Source: Bog-473 sp036489775 (GTDB lineage: Bacteria; Actinomycetota; Acidimicrobiia; Acidimicrobiales; RAAP-2). From it: a DNA stretch of 64,000 bases. The stretch covers positions 1 through 64,000 of the forward strand of contig DASXFC010000009.1 in the NCBI GenBank assembly GCA_036489775.1. The letters run 5' to 3'. Under the pieces are notes generated by a model. The model did not search any database. It saw only the letters and a program-made list of their open reading frames with translations, and was not told the origin of the DNA. Positions within the stretch are counted from its first letter, which is position 1; every line of letters starts with the position of its first letter. Position numbers and translations under genes: made by a program. Positions 44,869-52,993 of this stretch are shown piece after piece.

Positions 44869-45300
44869 TCATGCAGTGAAGCCGATCTCCTGAAGGACCC
44901 AGGTGTTGTCGTCGGGATCTGAGAAGGATGCGAGTGTGGCGTAATCGCGCCGTTCTGGGTCAGCGCCATCCGCAGTTGCCCCATTCCAACCATCGAACGG
45001 CGTTTTGTGACGAAGTGGTCCTACTTCCACACCACGATCGATGAAGTCGGCTCGAGCACCTTCGATGTCGCTCACCGCGAGGTAGAGATTTCGCAGTGAA
45101 CCTGGCTCTGCTTGGGTGAGCCCGAGTCCTATCTGAATGGAGCACCCCGAGCCGGGAGGCGTCAACTGGACCACACGAAATGCGTCCGTGGGGTGGTAAT
45201 CGACATCGAGGGCAAAGCCGCACCCATCTCGATAGAACTGAAGGGACGCGTCGACTTCTCGGACCGGAACGATCACGACTTCCAGGCGAAATTCCATCAC
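44869..45300 (-). CDS. VOC-family (glyoxalase-like) protein
   Basis: The 143-residue protein has the VOC start (EFRLEVVIVPVREVDASLQFYRDGCGF), VVQLTPPGSGCSIQIG, YLAVSDIEGARADF and SFSDPDDNTWVLQE, with the last Glu as likely metal ligand. It starts at GTG 45300 or the next ATG, overlapping the gcvH stop, so the two are translationally coupled. The substrate is unknown. Confidence 0.88.
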   Translation of the reverse strand: MMEFRLEVVIVPVREVDASLQFYRDGCGFALDVDYHPTDAFRVVQLTPPGSGCSIQIGLGLTQAEPGSLRNLYLAVSDIEGARADFIDRGVEVGPLRHKTPFDGWNGATADGADPERRDYATLASFSDPDDNTWVLQEIGFTA

Positions 45301-45692
45301 CCTCCTACATGGTCTTTGTATTTCTCGGCGTCCAGGAGCGCGGCAAGTTGGTCTCCGCTCGATGAGGGCTCGACGCGCACGTCGAAGATCCAGCCGTCTT
45401 CGTAGGGCGAGGTGTTGACAATCTCCGGTCTGTCGCTAAGGGCTTCGTTCACTTGCTTTACCGTGCCTGTCACCGGAGCAACGAGCTCGCTGACGCTCTT
45501 GTTGGACTCGATCTCGCCACACGGCAGCGAGGTCGCGATATCGGCTCCGACCACCGGAAGCTTGATATCGATCACATCGCCAAGGCTTTCCTGAGCGAAG
45601 TCCGTGATACCCACTCGAATGAGTGAAAAGTTGAGCAGCTTGGCCCACAGATGTTCTGGGCTGTACCAAAGTGATTCAGGTATGTCTGACAT
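45297..45692 (-). CDS. gcvH: Orphan glycine-cleavage H-type lipoyl protein
   Basis: The 131-residue protein is a full-length H-protein: WYSPEHLWAKL, VGITDFAQESLGDVIDIKLP, the lipoylation motif EIESNKSVSELVAPVTG with Lys65, NEALSDRPEIVNTSPYEDGWIFDV. In glycine cleavage it shuttles an aminomethyl group between GcvP, GcvT and GcvL. No gcvP, gcvT, lipA or lipB is near; it sits between a MOSC-reductase fusion and a VOC gene. It may act as a carrier for a different reaction. Confidence 0.92.
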   Translation of the reverse strand: MSDIPESLWYSPEHLWAKLLNFSLIRVGITDFAQESLGDVIDIKLPVVGADIATSLPCGEIESNKSVSELVAPVTGTVKQVNEALSDRPEIVNTSPYEDGWIFDVRVEPSSSGDQLAALLDAEKYKDHVGG

Positions 45693-45739
45693 TGGACCTC
45701 CTTCTCATGTTGGGATTTACTTCAGACCTGGCTTTGACT

Positions 45740-47506
45740 TCACATGTCCAATACGACGTCGGTTTTGGGTTCCGAGCAACAGATGAGGATTTCCTGAGGC
45801 CTCGGGGGCTCCAACGGATCCGGTGAGTACGAGACGTCCCCAGCCAGAATGGGCGTGACGCAGTAGTGGCAGACACCGGTCCGACAGCTCCAGCGGGTCT
45901 TGACGTCACATGCTTCCGCAAGCTCAAGCAAGGTGCGGCCGGCTCCACCAAAATTGACCGAAAGATTGCTCCGCGCGAAAGTGACGAGGGGGCCGGAACC
46001 TGGTGACCCGGCTGGCTGGTGCGGTGGACGTTCCGTCGATCCAACGATGCCGGGATTCAGCGCCGAAGTCGCGCCGAACAACTCGGTGTGAATATCTCCC
46101 GATGACAGGCCGATGGCAACGAGAGCCTCCCGTATGTCGTCCATGAAGGCCGTTGGTCCACAGATGTAGGCCGTGGCGTCAGCGGGGACATCGAGGGATT
46201 CGAGGGCATCGCGACCAAGTCGTCCAGCGACCGCAGCCTCGCTCTTAATGTACTCGGGCCGAAGGGTGCTGTAGAAGATCCGCTCGCGGGCATGGGGGAG
46301 TGACACCAGCAGGCGGTGGGCTTCGGCGGCAAGGGCCTGCTCTTCGGGTCGCCGCGCCGCGTGCATCCACCACACGTCTCGTCGGCTTCTCTCCCCCGCA
46401 AGTTGGTACAGCATGGAGAGTACGGGCGTGACGCCGATCCCCGCTGAGACGAGGAGTACGGGCCTATTCCCCTCTTCGAGGGTGAACTCGCCTCGCGGGG
46501 CGGCGACCTCGAGGCTGTCGCCAGGGTGCACAGATTCGTTGAGGAACGGGCTCGCGGCGCCACCGGATTCGGCCTTGACGCTGATGCGGTACACGCCAGC
46601 GTCGACCGGCCCTGAGAGTGAGTAATTCCGAACAGGCGCCTGCTGACCAACACCAGCAAGACGAAGTGTCAGATACTGACCCGCGTGAGCGATGGGCAAG
46701 GGACTCCCGTCTTCCGCGCAGAGGGAGATCGAGGTCACGTTGTGCGTCTCATGAACGACCTCGGTCACTCGCAGAGTGCGGAAGCCCCGCCAGAGGACGT
46801 CGGGGGAAGAAGGCGCCGGCTGGCCACAAGCGTCGGAATTACTGAGCAACTGATGAAATGACTGCTGCCAGCCAGGACTGAGGGCACTGATCTGTACGGC
46901 AGCACGCAGCTTTCTCTTGTTCTTGTTGGGCAAATACAGAAGGGCATCAGTGTCGGCCACACTGAGAGCTCCAGGTCCTTCCTTGACATTCACGATCTTG
47001 TCACCCGCCGTAATGAGGCCTTGAGTAATCACCCGCATGTAAAAGCCCGGTCTGTGGTGACTTACCAGCAACGCGGGGAGCTCCGGTTGGCCGAGGCGCA
47101 TGCCGACCCTGTAGCAAGTCACACGAGGCTGAGTGACCTCGAATTCGGCCGTGCCAATTCGGTAGTGGTCGCCAATACAGACTTGCTCGTCCGAGAGGCC
47201 ATCGACAGTCAGGTTCTCCCCGAAGTTTCCGAACGCGAGGTCGTCGCGATCGAAGTATTCCTGCCAATGCCAATACGAAGCCAGCTGGTAGACGAGGACG
47301 GCGCGCATCTCGCCCCCATGGCCCTGGAGATCGCCCTGTCCGTCTCCATCGAGATTGTTCTTTCGGACGATGCGGGGGCCATTCACCGGGTATTTCCACG
47401 CTCCGGTGAATACGGTCCTGCCATTCCAGTCGACGTCTTTGGGCATGCCGACATTGACCGACAACAGAATTGGTTCGCGATCCACGCTCGGAAGCGGAAG
47501 CCCCAT
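45740..47506 (-). CDS. MOSC - flavin reductase - [2Fe-2S] ferredoxin fusion
   Basis: The 588-residue protein has three modules. Residues 1-200 are a YiiM-type MOSC domain (HGGEMRAVLVYQ, FGENLTVDGL, and PRVTCYRVG with the molybdenum-cofactor Cys). Residues about 240-470 are a ferredoxin-NADP reductase (PVRNYSLSGP for FAD, VSAGIGVTPVLSMLYQ for NAD(P), YICGP). Residues about 500-588 are a plant-type ferredoxin (CxxxxCxxC in SCRTGVCHYC, later Cys in ILICC). Such fusions pass electrons from NAD(P)H to a Mo site that reduces N-hydroxylated compounds. The substrate here is unknown. Confidence 0.92.
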   Translation of the reverse strand: MGLPLPSVDREPILLSVNVGMPKDVDWNGRTVFTGAWKYPVNGPRIVRKNNLDGDGQGDLQGHGGEMRAVLVYQLASYWHWQEYFDRDDLAFGNFGENLTVDGLSDEQVCIGDHYRIGTAEFEVTQPRVTCYRVGMRLGQPELPALLVSHHRPGFYMRVITQGLITAGDKIVNVKEGPGALSVADTDALLYLPNKNKRKLRAAVQISALSPGWQQSFHQLLSNSDACGQPAPSSPDVLWRGFRTLRVTEVVHETHNVTSISLCAEDGSPLPIAHAGQYLTLRLAGVGQQAPVRNYSLSGPVDAGVYRISVKAESGGAASPFLNESVHPGDSLEVAAPRGEFTLEEGNRPVLLVSAGIGVTPVLSMLYQLAGERSRRDVWWMHAARRPEEQALAAEAHRLLVSLPHARERIFYSTLRPEYIKSEAAVAGRLGRDALESLDVPADATAYICGPTAFMDDIREALVAIGLSSGDIHTELFGATSALNPGIVGSTERPPHQPAGSPGSGPLVTFARSNLSVNFGGAGRTLLELAEACDVKTRWSCRTGVCHYCVTPILAGDVSYSPDPLEPPRPQEILICCSEPKTDVVLDM

Positions 47507-47693
47507 GTGCGTCAGGCCCGCTTGGCCAGCCGAAGGCCGGTGAACGGCCAGCGAGCAGCCCGATCAGCGAGTAGTTCGGTTGCCGCACGCACGCGGAGGC
47601 CATTGAGGGTGGGTTCAAGGGACACGCTGTGGCATGTCGTCTGATCCGGGTCGTCGCGAAAAGGAGTGTCCAAAATTGATCCTGTCACGCCGC

Positions 47694-48560
47694 TCAGCGA
47701 ATGGCCCGCTCGAGAAATTCCCGAATGTACGCCACGGCGCTATCCAAATGGCTCTCCAGCAGGAAATGGCCGCCGTCGAGCAACCGGATCTCTGCAGCGG
47801 GAGAGTCGTCCGCAAATGCTCGGGCGCCGGCCGGCCCGAAGATCTGATCGTTTTTGCCCCAGACGGCCAAGATGGGCACCTGACTCTCACGCAGGAACGC
47901 ATGCAAATGCGGATAGAGAGTCAGGTTGTTGACGTAATCTGCGAACAGTCGGAGCTGTACGAGGTCGTTTCCCGATCGACTAATGAGCGAATGATCGTGT
48001 GTCCACGTGTCGGGGCTGACCGTGGATGGCTCAGGTACGCCGTGGACGTACTGCCATTTGATCGCTTCCAGTGTCAGCGCCTCACGTAGGGCGGCCTCCG
48101 TGTGGGCGTTCTGGTCGTCCCAGTACTGTCGAACCGGCTTCCAAAACGCTTGCTCAAAGCCAGCCTCGTAGCCGTTTCCGTTTTGGGAGACGATGGCAAG
48201 GATGGAGTCTGGATCTTGGAGCGCGAGCCTCCATCCGACAGGCGCGCCGTAATCGTGCACGTACATCGCGTATTGATCAATCTCAAGGTGCTGCAACAGC
48301 CCTGAAGTCAACCCCGCGAGCGCGCGAAAGGTGTAGTCAAACTCGTCGACAGGTGGCGAGCCTGAGAACCCAAAGCCGAGGAGATCAGGTGCGACGACGC
48401 GGTATCGGTCCTCAAGCTGAGGTATCAGATGGCGAAACATGAAGGAACTCGCCGGAAAACCATGTAGGAGCAATAGGGGTGGAGCGCCGATGGCACCCGC
48501 CTCCCGATAGAAGATCTGCTGCCCGCCAATGGTGGCGTAAAGATGGCGAACGTTGGTCAT
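47694..48560 (-). CDS. Epoxide hydrolase/haloalkane dehalogenase-type alpha/beta hydrolase
   Basis: I chose the ATG at 48560 over a TTG three codons earlier, giving 288 residues. Motifs are LLLLHGFPASSFMFRHLIP (oxyanion HGxP), PDLLGFGFSGSP, the nucleophile YVHDYGAPVGWRLAL (Asp in HDYG), and GGHFLLESH (His). The Asp nucleophile and HGFP point to epoxide hydrolase or dehalogenase chemistry rather than a serine esterase. It is first in the island operon and divergent from the LuxR regulator. Confidence 0.9.
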   Translation of the reverse strand: MTNVRHLYATIGGQQIFYREAGAIGAPPLLLLHGFPASSFMFRHLIPQLEDRYRVVAPDLLGFGFSGSPPVDEFDYTFRALAGLTSGLLQHLEIDQYAMYVHDYGAPVGWRLALQDPDSILAIVSQNGNGYEAGFEQAFWKPVRQYWDDQNAHTEAALREALTLEAIKWQYVHGVPEPSTVSPDTWTHDHSLISRSGNDLVQLRLFADYVNNLTLYPHLHAFLRESQVPILAVWGKNDQIFGPAGARAFADDSPAAEIRLLDGGHFLLESHLDSAVAYIREFLERAIR

Positions 48561-48775
48561 GCATCTCAAACTTTCCGACTAGGAGTCTGCGTGGGGCCGT
48601 TCTGCAATGGCGACCCGGCCAAGGCGGGTCTAATGCGATCCTTGCGTCATGACCTGAAGTGCGCATCCCCGCGTGGCTAGTCGGGTCCGGTAGTCCAAGC
48701 GGTCCTGACGTGTTTCTTCAGCGCGACCAGGAACTTGTTCACTCCCAAAGAGGAGGACAGAACTAGCCTCACTCC

Positions 48776-49486
48776 ATGTCAGCTGTCTTGGGTCCGTCTC
48801 GATGGCCCCGCGTTCCCGAACTGAGGGACCGCTTCTACGAGCGAAGGGTTCTAGATCAAGTGGTGGCTTCGGTGCGTGCTGGCGAGAGTCGCGCACTGGT
48901 GATCCACGGTGAGCCCGGCGTTGGCAAAACGGCCCTCCTGGACTACGTCGGAGACCATGCTGCTGGCTGCCGAGTGGTCCGGGTGGCTGGCATTGAGCCT
49001 GAGATGGAATTCCCGTTTGCCGGAATCCATCAGTTGTGTTCGCCATTTCTCGATCGGATCACCCACATTCCAGAACCACAGTCCGCCGCTCTGCAGACTG
49101 CATTTGGCCTCCGTGCCGGGCCGCCACCTGATCCGTTTCTGGTGGCACTAGGCATTTTGAGTCTGCTGTCCGAGGTGGCGTCCGATCGCCCTCTTCTTTG
49201 TTTGATCGACGACCACCAGTGGTTGGATTTTGCCTCCGCCACAATCTTGCCCGCGACCGCTAGACGGCTTGGGGCCGAGTCCGTCGGACTTGTCTTCGCC
49301 ATTCGAAATCAGAGCGAAGTCCTTGCCGGTCTCACAGAGCTGACCATTTTAGGCCTTGGCGACGCGGATTCCCATGCATTGTTGGCCTCAGTCGTACCGG
49401 GCAAGATCGATGCGCGGGTCCGCGATCAGATTGTCGCAGAGACTAGGGGCAACCCCCTTGCTCTCCTCGAACTTCCCGGGGCATGA
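48776..49486 (+). CDS. LuxR-family ATPase regulator, N-terminal part (split frame)
   Basis: The 236-residue frame holds the STAND/AAA ATPase start of a large LuxR (LAL-type) regulator: RDRFYERRVLDQVV, Walker A HGEPGVGKTALL, PFAGIHQLCSPFLD, Walker B LLCLIDDHQWLD and the end RGNPLALLELPGA. It stops where family members continue into LTPAxLAGGF; that continuation begins at the ATG at 49483 (ATGA overlap). Either a one-base frameshift broke the gene or two coupled polypeptides are made. It likely controls the divergent operon. Confidence 0.8.
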   Translation: MSAVLGPSRWPRVPELRDRFYERRVLDQVVASVRAGESRALVIHGEPGVGKTALLDYVGDHAAGCRVVRVAGIEPEMEFPFAGIHQLCSPFLDRITHIPEPQSAALQTAFGLRAGPPPDPFLVALGILSLLSEVASDRPLLCLIDDHQWLDFASATILPATARRLGAESVGLVFAIRNQSEVLAGLTELTILGLGDADSHALLASVVPGKIDARVRDQIVAETRGNPLALLELPGA

Positions 49487-51540
49487 CTCCTGCCACACTG
49501 GCAGTTGGGTTCGAGCTTCCCGGTGCCGTTCCCCTTGAGGGCACCATCGAGGCAAGCTTCGAGCGACGCCTTAGAGACCTCCCAGAGGAGACTCGCCTGC
49601 TTCTTCTGGTCGCGGCGGCAGACCCGACTGGCGACACCATGTTGGTCTCGCGTGCCGCTGAGCTACTTGGCATCCGCCCGGAAGCTTCAGTCCCGGCAAT
49701 TGAAGCGGGACTTGCCGAGTTCGCGACACGTATCAGATTTCGCCACCCGTTGGTCCGAACCGCGGTGTACCAGTCCGCTCCGTCGAACGACCGACAGCGC
49801 GTACATCGGGCTCTAGGGGAAGTGACCGACCGAGTGGTCGAGTTCGAGCGGCGGACATGGCACCTCGCTCAGGCAAGTGCAGAGCCAAATGAAGAGATCG
49901 CTCTTGAGCTCGAACGAGTTGCAGAAATAGCACTGGCACGCGGCTGCCTTGCGGCTGCGGGTGCGTACATGCAGCGTGCCACGAATCTCTCAGCCGATCC
50001 GTCACATCGAGCCCGCCGTGCCCTGACGGCCGCTCAGGGCAAGATCCGGGTTGGCGCTTTTACCGAGGTCAACGACCTCCTGGCCGTGGCCACGACCGGT
50101 TCGACCACCGAACTGGACCGGGCACAGATTGATCTGACCCGGGCCCAATTGGCGCTGGCGACGTACCGAGGAGCCGACGTCGTGCCATTGCTGCTGTCGG
50201 CTGCAACACGGCTCGAGGGGGTTGATGCGACAATGGCAAGAGAGACGTACCTCGATGCGTTCTCCGCCGCCGTCTTTGCCGGTCGCTTGGCCGTGCACGG
50301 TGGAGGATTATCAGACGTCGGGGAGAAGGCAGCCTTGGCGCCTTTATCACCGCAAGGTTCCAGTCCCGTCCAAGATTTGTTTGACGGATTGGTTGCTTAT
50401 TGCACTGGGCAATTCGCTGCGGCGACCCCAAAGTTGCAGGCTGCGGTTGAGCACTTCGGGGAGGATATGAGCCCTGAGCAAGAACTCCGGCGCCTGTGGT
50501 TGGGAACGCTGTCTGCCCTGCGAATCTGGGACGATGACGGATGGGATCGACTTTCGATCCGGTACTTGGAACTCACTTACGAGATGGGAGCACTCAGCGA
50601 CCTCCCACTCGCTCTCGTTTCCCGCACTTACGTCCTGCTGTTCATTGGCGACCTGGCCGGAGCGGCTGCCCTAAGTAGCGAATGCCAGATGGTCACCGAG
50701 GCCATCGGGAGCAATATGGCTCCGTATGGTGCACTGGGTCTCGCAGCCTTGCGTGGTGATGAGTCTGAAACTCTGGCCCTCGCGGAGCTGACGAAGTCGG
50801 ACGTCTCCCGAAGAGGCGAAGGCGTCGGTATCACCTATGCCGAATGGGCTGCGGCTGCCCTCCACAATGGTCTCGGCCAATACGACAAAGCTCTCGTCGC
50901 AGCTGAACGCGCGGCTGACTACGAGGCCGATCTGTGCTCGACGATCTGGCCGGTAGTCGAGGTAATCGAGGCAGCGACGCGTTGTGGAGTGGACGACGTG
51001 GCCCGTTTCGCCTACGACCGGCTGGCGGAAATGACGAAGGTCTGCACGACAGACTGGGCGGCAGGGCTCCAGGCACGCTGCCTTGCTCTTTTGGCGTTAG
51101 ACAACCAGGCCGAAGAGCACTACCTCGAGTCAATCGGTCGCCTCGGCCGCACGCAGATACGAACCGATCTGGCGCGAGCGCACCTCGTCTACGGCGAGTG
51201 GCTCCGTCGCCGCCGTCGAATGACTGATTCACGTGAGCAGCTTCGGACGGCACACCGAATGTTCGAGGCCATGGGCATGGGAGGATTCGCCGACCGTGCC
51301 CGAGGTGAGCTGCGGGCCGCCGGCGAGTACGTCCGCAAGACGATGACCGCCGAAAAGGGCGGTGAACTCACGGCCCAGGAAGCTCAGATTGCAAGACTGG
51401 CTCGCGATGGACTCTCGAACCCCGAGATCGCTAATCGACTATTCATCAGTGTCCACACCGTCCAGTATCATCTGCGGAAGGTCTTTGCGAAGTTGGGCAT
51501 TGCCTCGCGTACCCAACTTGATCGTGTCATTCCGAAATGA
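49483..51540 (+). CDS. LuxR-family regulator, C-terminal part (split frame)
   Basis: The 685-residue frame continues the preceding one: MTPATLAVGF matches the family text after the ATPase, followed by LPEETRLLLLVAAADPTGD, RFRHPLVRTAVY, a long alpha-helical TPR-like region (about 150-600) and a C-terminal LuxR helix-turn-helix (ELTAQEAQIARLARDGLSNP, LFISVHTVQYHLRKVFAKLG). The DNA-binding domain is thus encoded apart from the ATPase. The junction is a clean ATGA, so coupled translation is possible. Confidence 0.8.
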   Translation: MTPATLAVGFELPGAVPLEGTIEASFERRLRDLPEETRLLLLVAAADPTGDTMLVSRAAELLGIRPEASVPAIEAGLAEFATRIRFRHPLVRTAVYQSAPSNDRQRVHRALGEVTDRVVEFERRTWHLAQASAEPNEEIALELERVAEIALARGCLAAAGAYMQRATNLSADPSHRARRALTAAQGKIRVGAFTEVNDLLAVATTGSTTELDRAQIDLTRAQLALATYRGADVVPLLLSAATRLEGVDATMARETYLDAFSAAVFAGRLAVHGGGLSDVGEKAALAPLSPQGSSPVQDLFDGLVAYCTGQFAAATPKLQAAVEHFGEDMSPEQELRRLWLGTLSALRIWDDDGWDRLSIRYLELTYEMGALSDLPLALVSRTYVLLFIGDLAGAAALSSECQMVTEAIGSNMAPYGALGLAALRGDESETLALAELTKSDVSRRGEGVGITYAEWAAAALHNGLGQYDKALVAAERAADYEADLCSTIWPVVEVIEAATRCGVDDVARFAYDRLAEMTKVCTTDWAAGLQARCLALLALDNQAEEHYLESIGRLGRTQIRTDLARAHLVYGEWLRRRRRMTDSREQLRTAHRMFEAMGMGGFADRARGELRAAGEYVRKTMTAEKGGELTAQEAQIARLARDGLSNPEIANRLFISVHTVQYHLRKVFAKLGIASRTQLDRVIPK

Positions 51541-52211
51541 CCCTGCATTGCTCGCACCGCCGAGGCTGGTCACCAGGGGGTGGTCGAAGCTGCACGTTCG
51601 GCGGCCGGGCAACTACCGGCTCCGACTACCGAGTGGGGGATGCTCACCTCGAAGGCCGGCAGCAGTATCAGGAATGACCCAGTGTGGCCGCGCGCTCTCG
51701 TAGCGGGAGTCTTCGTCCTTTGCAGATTCCAATCTCGGCCCTCTCATCTGGAGGCTGCCATGGCTGACCAGGACGAGGACATTATGGCTCGGATGGACCA
51801 GCCTGCAGCTGGTCACTTGGAACAATTCGGAGTTACACCGGAATTTGGAGCACTTCCATCCATCGGCATATCCGCTACAACTAGGGCAGTGGCCCGAGCG
51901 TCTTGGTTTCGCTGGCCCCAGAAGCTGCGCTCCGTCTTCTCCTCCCGACCGGCCAGACAACGACCACCGTCCAAAGAGACACACATTGATGGGGGCGGGA
52001 CATCGGAAGACTGCTCTTGACATCGCCTGTGACCACCGGCACAACGACTGACGCAGACAGCCAACGGTTCGGATCAAGCGTATGAGTAACAATGATGGTG
52101 TTCTGCTGTAGGACATCAACCACCAGCTACAGAGGTGGGAGTACCATCCCAGCACCCCCACGAAGGAGACCATTTCGTCCGCGAGCGTCGCGGGCGCGAC
52201 CGTTTCTTGGC
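51541..52211. other. 671-bp region without a convincing gene
   Basis: Short open frames exist on both strands, but none shows a recognisable domain, ribosome-binding site or coherent codon use. Composition shifts from island-like to backbone-like across it, so it probably contains the right boundary of the island and decayed sequence. I saw no tRNA-like repeat or insertion-sequence ends. Confidence 0.5.
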
Positions 52212-52979
52212 ATGGCCTCGGTGGTCGAGATCGATCTGTTCGGACCAATGGTCGTGCGCGGCCTGGCCTTTCCCTTCCGCCGTTCCTCGGCCCGGGAACT
52301 GGTGGCCTATCTGGCCCTCCACCGTGACGGCGTCCGCAACGAGGTCTGGTCCGAGGCACTCTGGCCCACCCGAGTGGTGAGCCAGGCCACCTGTGACTCC
52401 ACCGTGTCGGACTGCCGTCGGGCCCTCGGATGCGATGGTGATGGCATGGCCCGATTGGTGCGTGACGGGCGCATCCTGCGCCTGGCCGATTCGGTCCACA
52501 CCGACGTCGAGCAGTTCGCACGATTGGCCTCCGCCGACCATCCCGAAGCCTGGCGGCGTGCCTTGGGCCTGGTGCGCGGCACCCTGCTGGAGGGGATGCA
52601 GCTCAGTGACTGGGCCGTGTTCGACGGCACCCAGGCCCAGGTCGAGTCCATGGTGGTGATCACGGCCCGCAAGGCGGTGGAGTACTGCCTGGCGTCCGGG
52701 CGCGCCGAGCAGGCTGAATGGGCCGTACGGCAGGGACTGCGGGCCTGTCCCTATGACGAGCGCCTCTACCGGGCCTTGCTGCGGGCCACCGCGGCCCAGG
52801 GGAATCTGGTGCAGCTTCGGTGCACCATGGCCGAGCTCCGAGCCATTGCGGGTGCCGACCAGGAGGGGGCCGGCGCCGTTCCAGGCCCCGCTGCCATGCA
52901 TCCCGACACCGAAGCGCTCTTCCAAGAGCTGCTCAACAGCTCGATACGTGCCGTCGGGGCCTCCGCGCCCAGGCTGTAG
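52212..52979 (+). CDS. Transcriptional regulator with BTAD domain
   Basis: I chose the ATG at 52212 (MASVVEIDLFGPMVVRG), giving 255 residues. Residues 1-95 form a winged-helix-like region (SSARELVAYLALHRDGVRNE, WSEALWP, CDSTVSDCRRALG), and residues about 100-240 match the bacterial transcriptional activator domain (GMQLSDWAVFDGTQAQVESM, AVRQGLRACPYDERLYRALLRATAAQGN). The plan resembles small SARP-type activators; targets are unknown. It is 14 bp upstream of the Thr-rich membrane protein and may be co-transcribed. Confidence 0.82.
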   Translation: MASVVEIDLFGPMVVRGLAFPFRRSSARELVAYLALHRDGVRNEVWSEALWPTRVVSQATCDSTVSDCRRALGCDGDGMARLVRDGRILRLADSVHTDVEQFARLASADHPEAWRRALGLVRGTLLEGMQLSDWAVFDGTQAQVESMVVITARKAVEYCLASGRAEQAEWAVRQGLRACPYDERLYRALLRATAAQGNLVQLRCTMAELRAIAGADQEGAGAVPGPAAMHPDTEALFQELLNSSIRAVGASAPRL

Positions 52980-52993
52980 GGTGTCCACCCGCC

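Larger units (their letters stand above)
42097..51540. mobile_element. Putative genomic island adjoining the tRNA gene
   Basis: The segment starts exactly at the 3' CCA of the tRNA. It carries a serine-recombinase remnant against the tRNA, and its genes have visibly more A/T and less uniform codon use than their neighbours. The left edge is sharp; the right edge is set here at the end of the LuxR gene but could reach about 52.2 kb. I found no copy of the tRNA 3' end on the right side. Confidence 0.5.

Noticed and set aside
51541..52211. Right-hand attachment repeat matching the tRNA 3' end
   Set aside because: I looked for the T-arm and acceptor sequence of the tRNA at 42020 and found no copy.
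51613..52521. Minus-strand open frame of 302 codons across the right island edge
   Set aside because: Half of it is antisense to the BTAD gene and the rest has no domain or ribosome-binding site.
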